Shown: positions 26,678 through 36,830, counted from the stretch's first letter. The stretch is DNA of 64,000 nt from Pantoea sp. RIT-PI-b (GCF_001187905.1 NZ_LGIS01000015.1:62001-126000), one strand, 5' to 3'. The notes: generated from the letters alone by a model not told the origin. Numbers and translations are program-made.

Positions 26678-27972
26678 GTAAGCAACGCGTGCAGTTTATT
26701 AAGCAACCCGCAGGCGAAGATGCGCAGGCCGATGCCAGCCTGATCGCCACGGTAAGCGACATTATCAGCAATGTGCGCCAGCATGGTGATGCGGCGCTGC
26801 AGGCGTATTCACTGAAATTTGATGGGGTAGCGCCGGAACAGCTGGAAGTTTCGGCAGCGGAGATCGAGCAGGCGCTCACACAACTGGCCGCTCAAACTCG
26901 CCACGACAGTGAATTTGCCATCGCCCAGGTGCGCCGCTTCGCCGAAGCCCAGCGTGCAACACTGCAGCCGCTAGAGATTGAAACGCTGCCCGGCGTGCAT
27001 TTGGGGCATCGCATCATTCCTATCGAAACCGTGGGCTGCTATGTGCCGGGCGGACGCTATCCGATTCTCTCCGCACCGGTGATGTCCATCGTGCCCGCGG
27101 TCGTAGCGGGCTGCGACAACATTATTGCCTGCCTGCCACCGGGCGCGCATCCGGCGATGATTGCTATCTGCCATTTAGCCGGGGCACACCGTATTTTTAA
27201 AGTTGGCGGCGCGCAGGCGATTGCCGCGATGGCGTATGGCACCGCATCGCTGCCGGCAGTGGACAAAATTGTTGGACCGGGTAACGCCTTCGTCAATGAG
27301 GCCAAGCGTCAGGTTTTTGGCAAAGTGGGTATTGATGCGCTGGCAGGGCCAAGCGAAATCTTTATTGTGGCCGATGATAGTGCCGATCCACGCGTGCTGG
27401 CGGCGGATCTGCTGGCGCAGGCGGAACATGATGTGCGCACTCGCGTAGGGCTGGCCACCACCAGCGAGCGCATAGCGCATGAAACCTTGCGTGAAATTGA
27501 GGCGCAGCTGTCATCGCTGCCGACGGCGAAGACGGCTGGTGAAGCATGGCAAAGACAGGGCGAGATTGTATTGTGCGCCGACGAAGATGCGATGGTGGCC
27601 TACACCGATGAGATCGCCACCGAACATTTGCAAATCCATGCTCGCGATCCCCATGCGCTGGCGGCGCGTATCCGCAACTACGGATCGCTGTTTATCGGTC
27701 AAAATGCCAGCGTGGTGTTCTCTGATAAGTGCTGCGGTACTAACCACACGTTACCCACCATGGCAGCGGCGCGCTATACCGGCGGGTTGTGGGTGGGCGC
27801 CTATCTGAAAACCTGTACGCATCAATGGATTGACGATCAGGGTATCGCGGCCATCGCCGCGCCTGCGGTGCGTCAAAGTCGTACCGAAGGCATGCAGGCA
27901 CATCGTCGTGCGGCGCAGATTCGTCTGCAGCCGGAAAAACTCGATGCCATCCTGCGTGGCGCCGAGGATTAG
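26674..27972 (+). CDS. Histidinol-dehydrogenase-like NAD-dependent alcohol dehydrogenase, copy 2
   Basis: A 432-residue HisD-superfamily enzyme, paralogous to the island copy at 18997-20316 (both share VGCYVPGG(K/R)YP, VGPGNA and GTNHTLPT blocks). Zinc ligands Q249, H252, D351 and H410, catalytic E317 and H318, and E405 are intact, so a four-electron alcohol-to-acid oxidation is plausible. It carries [14 protein letters not shown], again like catabolic members such as HpsN. The ATG at 26674 overlaps the NTF2-like stop by 4 bp. Coupling of a HisD-like enzyme to NTF2-like proteins hints at a multi-subunit or channelled reaction. The substrate is unknown. Confidence 0.82.
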   Translation: MSKQRVQFIKQPAGEDAQADASLIATVSDIISNVRQHGDAALQAYSLKFDGVAPEQLEVSAAEIEQALTQLAAQTRHDSEFAIAQVRRFAEAQRATLQPLEIETLPGVHLGHRIIPIETVGCYVPGGRYPILSAPVMSIVPAVVAGCDNIIACLPPGAHPAMIAICHLAGAHRIFKVGGAQAIAAMAYGTASLPAVDKIVGPGNAFVNEAKRQVFGKVGIDALAGPSEIFIVADDSADPRVLAADLLAQAEHDVRTRVGLATTSERIAHETLREIEAQLSSLPTAKTAGEAWQRQGEIVLCADEDAMVAYTDEIATEHLQIHARDPHALAARIRNYGSLFIGQNASVVFSDKCCGTNHTLPTMAAARYTGGLWVGAYLKTCTHQWIDDQGIAAIAAPAVRQSRTEGMQAHRRAAQIRLQPEKLDAILRGAED

Positions 27973-27981
27973 TCCGTGACT

Positions 27982-28020
27982 TTCATCACCTGCCAGGCGA
28001 GGATGCTGGCAGGTGATGAA
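27982..28020. other. Long perfect inverted repeat at the right edge of the island
   Basis: TTCATCACCTGCCAG is repeated in inverse orientation (CTGGCAGGTGATGAA) with a 9-nt spacer, giving a 15-bp perfect stem between the second HisD-like gene and cdh. No T run follows; the cdh ribosome site does. It may act as a terminator, a transcript end-protecting hairpin, or mark the insertion boundary. Confidence 0.65.
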
Positions 28021-28035
28021 CAGAGGAATCGGGCT

Positions 28036-28788
28036 ATGCAGGGCAGTCGTCGTACCCTGAAGTTACTTACCGCACTATTGGTGCTGTTGATTGTCGGATT
28101 GATTGCCGCCGCCATTCATTTCCAGAAAAATTCCAACGCCTTGTGGCAGATCATTAGCGAGAAATGCGTGCCTGGCATGGCCGCCAGCGGCAAACCCGCG
28201 CCTTGCCAGCAGGTGAACAGTGCGCAGGGTTACGTCACGCTGAAAGATCTCAACGGTCCGTTGCAGTATCTACTGATGCCGATCGAAAAAATCAGCGGCA
28301 TGGAAAGTCCCATCATTCTTGAGCCGTCTACGCCGAATCTGTTTGCCGACGCCTGGCAACAACGGACATTACTTGCACAGAAGCACGGCGCGCCAATATC
28401 AGATAGCGCGCTGTCGCTGGCAATCAATGCGCAATACGGGCGTACGCAGAATCAGCTGCATATTCACATCTCTTGTCTGCGACCGGATGTGCGTCAGCAA
28501 CTTGATGCCCTGGCGCCGAGGCTTAACGCGCAGTGGCAAAGCGAAACGCTGCGCAAGCATCGTTACCTGATACGTACGCTTTCAACAGCAGAACTGGCGC
28601 AGCAGAGTGCGTTTATCCGTCTGGCAAACGAAGTGCCTCACGCGCGCACCGAGATGGGGAAATATGGCCTGGCGCTGGCGCAGCTGCCGGATGGTCGCTT
28701 AGCGCTGCTGGCGTTAGAACGCAACTGGCTCAAGCTGAACAGCGGTTCGGCGGAAGAGCTGCAGGATCATCAATGCGGGATTTTGTAA
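28036..28788 (+). CDS. cdh: CDP-diacylglycerol pyrophosphatase
   Basis: A 250-residue membrane-anchored hydrolase that splits CDP-diacylglycerol to CMP and phosphatidate. A single N-terminal membrane segment (about residues 8-30) is followed by the Cdh domain: LKDLNGPLQYLLMP, SLAINAQYGRTQNQLHIHISC with the HIT-like HxHxS catalytic motif, RPDVRQQLD and the terminal AEELQDHQCGIL. E. coli Cdh has 251 residues. The start at 28036 follows AGAGG and leaves the long inverted repeat outside the gene. In E. coli it sits between sbp and tpiA, as here once the island is removed. Confidence 0.93.
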   Translation: MQGSRRTLKLLTALLVLLIVGLIAAAIHFQKNSNALWQIISEKCVPGMAASGKPAPCQQVNSAQGYVTLKDLNGPLQYLLMPIEKISGMESPIILEPSTPNLFADAWQQRTLLAQKHGAPISDSALSLAINAQYGRTQNQLHIHISCLRPDVRQQLDALAPRLNAQWQSETLRKHRYLIRTLSTAELAQQSAFIRLANEVPHARTEMGKYGLALAQLPDGRLALLALERNWLKLNSGSAEELQDHQCGIL

Positions 28789-28809
28789 GGTCGACATTTC
28801 AGGTGACAT

Positions 28810-28834
28810 AAAAAAGGCGGCTAATCAGCCGCCT
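28810..28834 (-). terminator. Intrinsic terminator of tpiA (shared with cdh)
   Basis: AGGCGGCT and AGCCGCCT form an 8-bp stem with a 4-nt loop. On the minus strand it is followed by six T, fitting termination of tpiA; cdh converges from the other side. Confidence 0.85.
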
Positions 28835-28851
28835 CATCATACATCCAAAAC

Positions 28852-29619
28852 TTACGCGTTTTTCGCAGCGGCTGCGGCTTTCACGATCACGGCGAAAGCA
28901 TCGGCTTTCAGTGAAGCACCGCCAACCAGCGCGCCATCGATATCTGGCTGGGTGAACAGCTCAGCGGCGTTTTTGTCGTTTACCGAACCGCCGTACTGGA
29001 TGATCACTTGCTGTGCGATGGCAGCGTCTTTCTTCGCGATGTGGTCACGAATAAATTTGTGCACGGCCTGAGCCTGCGCTGGCGTAGCGGATTTGCCGGT
29101 ACCGATGGCCCAAACTGGCTCATAAGCGATGACCGCGCCTTCGAACGCTGCTGCGCCCTGCATTTCCAGCACGGCGTCGATCTGACGTGCGCACACTTCT
29201 TGCGTTTGGCCCGCTTCGTTTTCTGCGTCGGTTTCACCGATGCACAGAACGGGTACCAGGCCCGCTTCCTTCACGACGGCAAATTTCTTCGCGATGAACT
29301 CATCGCTCTCTTTATGGTAGGTACGGCGCTCAGAGTGGCCGATGATGATGTATTTCGCGCCAACGTCTTTCAGCATGTCTGCGGAAGTTTCGCCAGTGAA
29401 TGCGCCAGACAAGTTAACGTCGACGTTCTGAGCACCCAGAGCGATGTGGCTACCGGAAATGGCGTGTTTCGCCAGGTCCAGATAGATGGCTGGCGGTGCA
29501 ATCGCGACGCCACAACCATCAACACCAGACAGCTCTTTGCGCAGGCCTTCAATCAGCTCTTTGGTGATCTGCTTGCTACCGTTCAGTTTCCAGTTACCCA
29601 TAACCAGTGGATGTCGCAT
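28852..29619 (-). CDS. tpiA: Triosephosphate isomerase
   Basis: A 255-residue TIM-barrel enzyme interconverting dihydroxyacetone phosphate and glyceraldehyde 3-phosphate. Active-site elements: NWKLNGS with the lysine near residue 11, the histidine in IIGHSERR, the glutamate in [16 protein letters not shown], and the phosphate loop IQYGGSVN. The start at 29619 with GGAGGAAAGA ahead of it gives the E. coli length. Upstream in-frame codons are not conserved. Confidence 0.98.
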   Translation of the reverse strand: MRHPLVMGNWKLNGSKQITKELIEGLRKELSGVDGCGVAIAPPAIYLDLAKHAISGSHIALGAQNVDVNLSGAFTGETSADMLKDVGAKYIIIGHSERRTYHKESDEFIAKKFAVVKEAGLVPVLCIGETDAENEAGQTQEVCARQIDAVLEMQGAAAFEGAVIAYEPVWAIGTGKSATPAQAQAVHKFIRDHIAKKDAAIAQQVIIQYGGSVNDKNAAELFTQPDIDGALVGGASLKADAFAVIVKAAAAAKNA

Positions 29620-29739
29620 TCTTTCCTCCGCATAACGCGATTCATGAAATAGCGCTGCCATCGGGCAGCGATGTCTGCGAGACAGTATAGAGATCAAATG
29701 GGTTGCTGGCTTTGCTTTTCGTCATTTTTGCCGGTGTGA

Positions 29740-30330
29740 TCAGGGCGTAGCGAGCGCCAGTTTTATCGGCTCCACGGCGAAGGTTAAACCCTTGTCGCCG
29801 TTGTCTGCGACCACGAAGCGCAGTGCGCCTTCGGTGCGGGCAAAATAACGCGCACCTTTGCCGGCGCTCAGCAGAGAATCGAGCTTTTTGCGGCCATCTT
29901 CGGCCGACAAACCGGGGATGAAGAAACGCAGCAGGGCAGTCATGTAATCCATGGCACGTGCCTGCGCCGCTTTCATATCGGGACCGGGAACCGGCAGCCA
30001 GGTGATTTGCAGGGTTTTAATTTTGCCGGTGCCTTGCTCCAGCGCGGTTGAAGCATACAGCGTTTCGCTGATTTTACTGGCGGCACGCGTCAGGTTACTT
30101 TTATCGCCGCGACTATCAATGGCGCGATATTCCTGCAGCGGTTCATTGGGATTGGCGGCGTTGTACTTTTCACGGAACTGCGCAACGGTCATATCGAACG
30201 TCGGCGCACCCGCGAGCAGATAGGGCGCAGCAGGCAGATGATCGCTACGATCCAGTGCAGGTGCGTCCTCCGCCCAGGCGGGAAATGTCAGTGCGAGGCC
30301 AAGCAGCAGCGCGACTGGCAGGTTCTTCAT
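29740..30330 (-). CDS. yiiQ: Exported DUF1454 protein YiiQ
   Basis: A 196-residue exported protein of the DUF1454 family, orthologous to E. coli YiiQ (199 residues). The signal peptide covers residues 1-20 (ending FPAWA). Blocks such as APYLLAGAPTFDMTVAQFRE and LQITWLPVPGP are recognisable. No function is established. The neighbourhood tpiA-yiiQ-fpr follows E. coli. Confidence 0.9.
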   Translation of the reverse strand: MKNLPVALLLGLALTFPAWAEDAPALDRSDHLPAAPYLLAGAPTFDMTVAQFREKYNAANPNEPLQEYRAIDSRGDKSNLTRAASKISETLYASTALEQGTGKIKTLQITWLPVPGPDMKAAQARAMDYMTALLRFFIPGLSAEDGRKKLDSLLSAGKGARYFARTEGALRFVVADNGDKGLTFAVEPIKLALATP

Positions 30331-30436
30331 TGCTTCGGCCCTAAATCATTCACTTAGCCCACGATTAGAACGGTTTTTACCGGGGAAAGTCAAAACCCAC
30401 ATTGGGAAAAATCTGACAATCTTCGCCTCGCGCCTC

Positions 30437-31183
30437 TTACCAATAATGCTCGCTGGTCATATGCCCGGGTTTACGTTTGAAATGCTTGCGCATCTCACGT
30501 GTGTCTTTTAGCAATTGTTGGGTATCGCGCACCATTTGCGGATTACCACACAGCATCACATGGCTGGTTTCTGCCGTGAGCGGCAAGCCAACCGCGCGCT
30601 CCAGTTCGCCGCTCTCAATCAACTGCGGTACGCGGCCGTGCAGCGAACCGGCGATCTCTTCGCGGCTTACCACGGTCTGAATATGCAGTTTGCCCTGATA
30701 GCGCTGCTGCAGCTGCTGCATTAACGGCAGGAAGCTCAGGTCATCCGCGAGACGGGCAGCGTGCACCAGCACAATATTGTCGAAACGCTCCAGATCTTCG
30801 CCCTGTTGCAGAATCGATAAATAGGGGCCAATCGCCGTGCCGGTGGCCAGCATCCACAGCGTTTGGCAGTCAGGAATTTCGTCGAGTACAAAGAACCCTG
30901 CGGCTTCTTTGGTAATCATCACCTGCTCGCCGGGCTGCAGTGCCTGCAAGCGTGGACTCAGTTTGCCTTCCGGCACGGTAACCAGATAAAACTCCAGCAG
31001 CGAATCTTTGGGCGCGTTGACGTAAGAGTAGGCGCGCTGCACACGCTCGCCGTCAATTTCTAATGCCAGCTTGGCAAACTGACCTGCGGTAAAGCTATCA
31101 ATGGGCGCTTCGACGCGCAGACTGAACAGTGCATCGGTCCAGTTTTTTACCTCTTTCACTTCAGCATTGATCCACTCTGCCAT
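30437..31183 (-). CDS. fpr: Ferredoxin/flavodoxin-NADP+ reductase
   Basis: A 248-residue FAD enzyme passing electrons between NADPH and flavodoxin or ferredoxin, in E. coli part of the SoxRS response. FAD-binding RAYSYVNAP and NADP-binding TGTAIGPYLSILQQG motifs are clear, and the C-terminus ends GHMTSEHYW as in the bacterial type with a terminal tryptophan. Length equals E. coli Fpr. The divergent gene is emrD, 284 bp away; I could not identify a convincing SoxS box in that gap. Confidence 0.96.
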   Translation of the reverse strand: MAEWINAEVKEVKNWTDALFSLRVEAPIDSFTAGQFAKLALEIDGERVQRAYSYVNAPKDSLLEFYLVTVPEGKLSPRLQALQPGEQVMITKEAAGFFVLDEIPDCQTLWMLATGTAIGPYLSILQQGEDLERFDNIVLVHAARLADDLSFLPLMQQLQQRYQGKLHIQTVVSREEIAGSLHGRVPQLIESGELERAVGLPLTAETSHVMLCGNPQMVRDTQQLLKDTREMRKHFKRKPGHMTSEHYW

Positions 31184-31467
31184 GTTGGCTCCTTAATCTT
31201 GATTGTGTAGGTACATCATCGCCATCGGCCTAACGGATTTCCAGTCCATGCTCGGGCAAAGGGCTCTCAGCGACAAACGCAGCGCACAGATCAGCAACTG
31301 TAGCGGCCGGTTTACAATCTGGACGTCAACCTTGACGGCTTAAGACACTACAGCTTTGCCGGTGCCTCTCGATTTGTCACTGAATCCTGATATTTTTGCC
31401 GCCATAAATCCGAGGCAGCCTGTTTTGTGCTGCTTATTCTTTGTTTCTCAGGCAGACATTTTGTTCC

Positions 31468-32664
31468 ATGTTGATAAGTAAAACGCAAAATCGCTTTCTG
31501 TTATTCATGCTGATCGTGCTGGTGGCGGTGGGGCAGATGGCGCAAACCATCTATGTGCCAGCGATGGCCAACATGGCAGAGACGCTCAATGTGCGCAGCG
31601 GTGCCATTCAGCAGGTGATGGCCGCCTATCTGATGACCTACGGTGGATCGCAGCTGATCTACGGCCCGCTTTCGGACAGCTTTGGTCGACGTCCGGTGAT
31701 CCTTATCGGCATGACGATCTTTGCCATTGGTGCCTTGATCGCCATGTTCGCGCCCTCACTGGATATTCTGGTGCTGGGCAGCGCGGTGCAAGGTTTAGGT
31801 ACCGGCGTGGCCGGCGTGATGGCGCGCACCATGCCGCGTGACCTTTACTCTGGTATTGCATTGCGCCAGGCGAACAGTTTACTCAATATGGGTATTCTGG
31901 TTAGCCCGCTGCTGGCGCCGGTGATTGGCGCGCTGCTGACGCATCTGTTTGGCTGGCACGCCTGTTTCGCCTTCCTGCTGCTGCTGTGTGTTGGCGTTAC
32001 CGCGTCGATGGCGCGCTGGTTACCGGAAACCCGTCCCGTTGATACACCTGCTACGCCATTCCTGAAGCGTTATGCCACCCTGCTGAGTGACGGCAATTTC
32101 GTACGTTACCTGCTGCTGCTGATTGGCGCGCTGGCAGGCATCGCAGTATTCGAGGCCAGCTGCGGCGTGCTGATGGGCGGTGTTTTAGGTCTGGATGGTT
32201 TGACCGTCAGCATCCTGTTTATCCTGCCGATTCCGGCGGCGTTCTTTGGCGCCTGGTTTGCCGGACGCGAGCAGAAATCCTGGCACACGCTAATGTGGTA
32301 TGGCGTCAATAGCTGCCTGCTGGCGGGCTTATTGATGTGGGTTCCCGCCTGGTTTGGCGTGATGAATATCTGGACGCTGTTGGTGCCGGCTGCGCTGTTT
32401 TTCTTTGGCGCCGGCATGCTGTTCCCGCTGGCAACGTCGGGTGCGATGGAGCCGTATGCATGGCTGGCGGGCAGCGCTGGAGCGTTAATTGGGGGGTTGC
32501 AGAACCTGGGTTCCGGCGTGGTAGCGTGGCTTTCTGCTCTGCTGCCGCAGCACGACCAATCCAGCCTCGGCATGTTGATGTTTGTGACGTCGCTGGTGAT
32601 GCTGCTGTGCTGGTGGCCGCTCTCACGTCATCCGGAGAGCGGCAAGCAGGCGATTACAGGATAA
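31468..32664 (+). CDS. emrD: Multidrug efflux MFS transporter EmrD
   Basis: A 398-residue drug:proton antiporter with 12 membrane segments, in E. coli exporting uncouplers and amphipathic compounds. It follows E. coli EmrD (394 residues) closely: VAVGQMAQTIYVPA near the start, the loop motif GPLSDSFGRRPVILIG, SLLNMGILVSPLLAPVIG and LFPLATSGAMEP. The start is placed at the ATG 31468 because the upstream frame lacks similarity; its ribosome site is weak. It overlaps the convergent glpX by 11 bp. Confidence 0.92.
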   Translation: MLISKTQNRFLLFMLIVLVAVGQMAQTIYVPAMANMAETLNVRSGAIQQVMAAYLMTYGGSQLIYGPLSDSFGRRPVILIGMTIFAIGALIAMFAPSLDILVLGSAVQGLGTGVAGVMARTMPRDLYSGIALRQANSLLNMGILVSPLLAPVIGALLTHLFGWHACFAFLLLLCVGVTASMARWLPETRPVDTPATPFLKRYATLLSDGNFVRYLLLLIGALAGIAVFEASCGVLMGGVLGLDGLTVSILFILPIPAAFFGAWFAGREQKSWHTLMWYGVNSCLLAGLLMWVPAWFGVMNIWTLLVPAALFFFGAGMLFPLATSGAMEPYAWLAGSAGALIGGLQNLGSGVVAWLSALLPQHDQSSLGMLMFVTSLVMLLCWWPLSRHPESGKQAITG

Positions 32665-33664
32665 ATTGATGCAGCGCCGCGTCTTTGCGATCGAGATAGT
32701 GGATCGACTGGATGCGGCGAATAGTGCGTGATTTGCCGCGCACCAGCAGCGTTTCGCTGGTGGCGATGTTGCCGTTACGCGTGATGCCTTGCAGTAAATC
32801 GCCGGTGGTGATGCCCGTGGCGGCGAAGATCACGTTATCGTTACGCGCCATCTGATCCAGCTTCAGCACCTGACCCGCTTCAATGCCCATCTCGGCGCAG
32901 CGCTGTAGCTCATTCTCACCTAAGCGACGATTCTCTTCGCTATCGCCTTTCACTTGATGACGTGCCAGCAGGCGTGCCTGCATGTCGCCATCCATCGCCC
33001 GGATAACCGCCGCCGATACCACCCCTTCCGGCGCGCCGCCGATGCCATACATCACATCCACTTCGCTGTCCGGCATGCAGGTAAGAATTGAAGCCGCCAC
33101 ATCGCCGTCCGGGAAGGAGAACACGCGCACGCCGAGCTGTTGCAGCTGAGCAATCACCGCATCGTGGCGTGGTTTAGCCAGAATCGATACCGTCAGCTGG
33201 CTGAGCGGCTTGCCCAGTGCCAGCGCGATGTTTTTCAGATTAATATCGAGTGGCAGATTAAGGTCGATGGCGCCGCGTGCGCCGGGCCCGACAATCAGCT
33301 TCTCCATGTACATATCAGGTGCGTGCAGGAAGCTGCCCTTATCGCCGACCGCCAGCACCGCCAGCGCATTGGCTTGGCCCATCGCCGTCATGCGCGTGCC
33401 TTCAATCGGATCGACGGCGATATCTACCGCGTCGCCGCGACCGGTACCGACTTTCTCACCGATATACAGCATTGGCGCTTCGTCGATTTCGCCCTCGCCA
33501 ATCACAATCTGGCCGTCGATATCGATAGTGTTAAGCATAATGCGCATGGCGTGAACGGCTGCGCCGTCGGCCGCATTTTTATCGCCGCGTCCTAACCAGT
33601 GATAGCCCGCCAGAGCGGCGGCTTCGGTCACGCGGGAAAATTCAAACGCGAGTTCTCGTTTCAT
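32654..33664 (-). CDS. glpX: Class II fructose-1,6-bisphosphatase GlpX
   Basis: A 336-residue Mn2+-dependent enzyme hydrolysing fructose 1,6-bisphosphate. Motifs include GEGEIDEAPMLYIGE (metal ligands), AVDPIEGTRMTAMG, and the C-terminal KSRTIRRIQSIHYLDRKD. The start at 33664 gives the E. coli length; a 15-bp longer form is possible. It follows glpF-glpK on the same strand, but a strong terminator lies between glpK and glpX, so its expression may be partly independent of glycerol induction. Confidence 0.96.
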   Translation of the reverse strand: MKRELAFEFSRVTEAAALAGYHWLGRGDKNAADGAAVHAMRIMLNTIDIDGQIVIGEGEIDEAPMLYIGEKVGTGRGDAVDIAVDPIEGTRMTAMGQANALAVLAVGDKGSFLHAPDMYMEKLIVGPGARGAIDLNLPLDINLKNIALALGKPLSQLTVSILAKPRHDAVIAQLQQLGVRVFSFPDGDVAASILTCMPDSEVDVMYGIGGAPEGVVSAAVIRAMDGDMQARLLARHQVKGDSEENRRLGENELQRCAEMGIEAGQVLKLDQMARNDNVIFAATGITTGDLLQGITRNGNIATSETLLVRGKSRTIRRIQSIHYLDRKDAALHQFIL

Positions 33665-33723
33665 GGTTGCACCTGACAAAAAACAGGCGGGCAGTTTAAC
33701 ACAGCGGGGGAGGGGGACGGGGG

Positions 33724-33752
33724 GAAAACCCGCGGCAGGGGGCGCCGCGGGT
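33724..33752 (-). terminator. Intrinsic terminator after glpK
   Basis: On the minus strand a 9-bp stem (ACCCGCGGC/GCCGCGGGT, 7-nt loop) is followed by TTTT. It lies between the glpK stop and the glpX start and would limit read-through from glpFK into glpX. Confidence 0.75.
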
Positions 33753-33762
33753 CAGCAGGATT

Positions 33763-35274
<1,512 letters not shown>

Positions 35275-35304
35275 TGTGCTTTCCTGATGATGTATCGATG
35301 AAAC

Positions 35305-36153
35305 TTACGCTTTACGCTGCTGAGCGCGCGCAACCGGTTTTTCTGTTGTGCTGGCTTCCGCCACGTTAACTGGCAGATGACGGCCAATCAGTGAACGGTA
35401 ACCCCAGGCACCGAGGCAAGCGCCGACCAGCGGGCCAAAAATCGGAACCAGGAAGTAAGGAATATCTTTGCCACCGGTGAAGGCGACGTTGCCCCATCCG
35501 GCGAAGAAGGCGAACAGTTTTGGACCGAAGTCACGCGCCGGGTTAAGTGCGAAGCCGGTCAGCGGGCCCATTGCACCACCGATAATGGCTACCAGCAGAC
35601 CAATCAAAAGCGGTGCCAGCGGGCCGCGTGGTACGCCGTTGCCGTCATCGGTCAGCGCCATAATGACGCCCATCAGTACGGCGGTAATCACCATCTCAAC
35701 CAGGAACGCCTGACCAACACTGATGTGCGGGTTTGGATAGGTAGAGAAGATGCCGGCCAGGTCGAGGCTTTCAACGCTGCCACGTACCATCTGATGACCT
35801 GTTTCGTAATCCAGGAACAAATTGTAGTAGAGACCATAAACCAACGCGGCAGCGCAGAAGGCGCCGGCAACCTGCGCCAGAATATAGGGTACGACTTTAC
35901 GGCCTTCAAAGTTTGCGAACAGGCACAGCGCGATAGTCACCGCTGGGTTAAGATGCCCGCCTGAAACACCGGCGCTCAGATAGACCGCCATGGAAACCGC
36001 TAAGCCCCAGATGATACAAATTTCCCACTGACCGAACGCAGCACCGGCCAATTTCAGTGCGGCAACGCAGCCGGCACCAAAAAAGATGATCAAACCGGTG
36101 CCGATAAATTCGGCGATGCACTGACCTGTTAGTGTGTTAGTTGTTTGACTCAT
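35305..36153 (-). CDS. glpF: Glycerol facilitator (aquaglyceroporin)
   Basis: A 282-residue inner-membrane channel for glycerol. It has six membrane helices and the two half-helix motifs of the family, GGHLNPAVTIA and ALNPARDFGPKL; the D after the second NPAR is typical of glycerol-conducting members. E. coli GlpF has 281 residues. It is the promoter-proximal gene of glpF-glpK-glpX. A probable GlpR operator is found 87 bp upstream. Confidence 0.97.
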   Translation of the reverse strand: MSQTTNTLTGQCIAEFIGTGLIIFFGAGCVAALKLAGAAFGQWEICIIWGLAVSMAVYLSAGVSGGHLNPAVTIALCLFANFEGRKVVPYILAQVAGAFCAAALVYGLYYNLFLDYETGHQMVRGSVESLDLAGIFSTYPNPHISVGQAFLVEMVITAVLMGVIMALTDDGNGVPRGPLAPLLIGLLVAIIGGAMGPLTGFALNPARDFGPKLFAFFAGWGNVAFTGGKDIPYFLVPIFGPLVGACLGAWGYRSLIGRHLPVNVAEASTTEKPVARAQQRKA

Positions 36154-36573
36154 AATGGCATTCCTGAAGCGAGGTTAAATTTTATCAGTTTTTGTTCTCA
36201 TCCATGAGTCGCCCAGCTTTTAATGTAGGGTTGATGTGAATTTATCGTTAACGAGCATAAACGAGAAATAGCGAAATTGAAAACTGTGTACTGCGTCATA
36301 AAAATGCGCGTTTTCGCGTCTTTTGCGTTTCTTTACGGCCCATTCAGCCTGCTTTGCGCGTGGACGGTTAAGTGATCGCGCACACAGATGCGCGAAGATG
36401 AGCATTTTTTTAGGCATTGACTGAAAAGTGTTACAGACTGCCCTCGCAGGCCTTGTGCCGCTGGACTTGCTGGGTTTGGCTACATACAATCGAGTCATCG
36501 TGGCTGAGCGCACCATAATAAGGCATGCGCTAGCCCCATCAACGCCTTGCAAGATTTAGGAGAGGTCAGAAAG
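36154..36573. other. 420-bp intergenic region between divergent glpF and zapB
   Basis: The only gap above 300 bp. It must hold the glpFKX and zapB promoters. I can point to a good GlpR-like site at 36240-36259 and a weaker candidate at 36303-36322. CRP sites are expected for glpF, but only imperfect half-sites are visible. No open frame or hairpin in it looks convincing. Confidence 0.6.
36240..36259. promoter_or_regulatory. Predicted GlpR operator upstream of glpF
   Basis: ATTTATCGTTAACGAGCATA matches the E. coli GlpR consensus WATGTTCGWTAWCGAACATW at 16 of 20 positions by my count, including the whole central CGWTAWCG block. It lies 87 bp from the glpF start. Confidence 0.6.
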
Positions 36574-36813
36574 ATGTCATTTGAAGTGTTCGAGAAACTG
36601 GAAGCGAAAGTACAGCAGGCGATTGATACCATCACTCTGCTGCAGATGGAAATTGAAGAGCTGAAAGAGCAAAACAATACGCTGAAAAACGAAGTCAGCC
36701 AGGCTTCAGGTAACCAGGATGCGCTGGTGCGTGAAAATCAGCATCTGAAAGAAGAGCAGCATGTCTGGCAGGATCGTCTGCGGGCACTGCTGGGAAAAAT
36801 GGAAGAGGTTTAA
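36574..36813 (+). CDS. zapB: Cell-division coiled-coil protein ZapB
   Basis: A 79-residue protein that is almost entirely coiled coil (heptads from [25 protein letters not shown] onward). It stabilises the FtsZ ring through ZapA. E. coli ZapB has 81 residues. The ATG at 36574 follows AGGAGAGG; an upstream in-frame ATG would add nine unrelated residues. A bidirectional terminator separates it from the convergent rraA. Confidence 0.96.
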   Translation: MSFEVFEKLEAKVQQAIDTITLLQMEIEELKEQNNTLKNEVSQASGNQDALVRENQHLKEEQHVWQDRLRALLGKMEEV

Positions 36814-36830
36814 GCGTACAGGCTTGAACC

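Noticed and set aside
18997..27972. Reading the two HisD-like genes as histidine biosynthesis
   Set aside because: No other his gene is nearby, there are two copies, and both are tied to transporters and a catabolic-type LacI regulator.
14370..27972. Assigning the island to sulfopropanediol (DHPS) degradation because of HpsN-like enzymes, an SDR and an MFS transporter
   Set aside because: No desulfonating enzyme (SuyAB, CuyA or Xsc type) is present, and the aldolase, bicupin, amidase and NTF2-like proteins do not belong to that pathway.
14370..27972. Prophage, integrative element or transposon as the vehicle of the island
   Set aside because: No integrase, transposase, tRNA end or flanking direct repeat is visible; only the junction itself suggests insertion.
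29008..29652. 214-codon plus-strand frame over tpiA
   Set aside because: tpiA is certain on the other strand; the frame has no recognisable motif and reflects codon bias.
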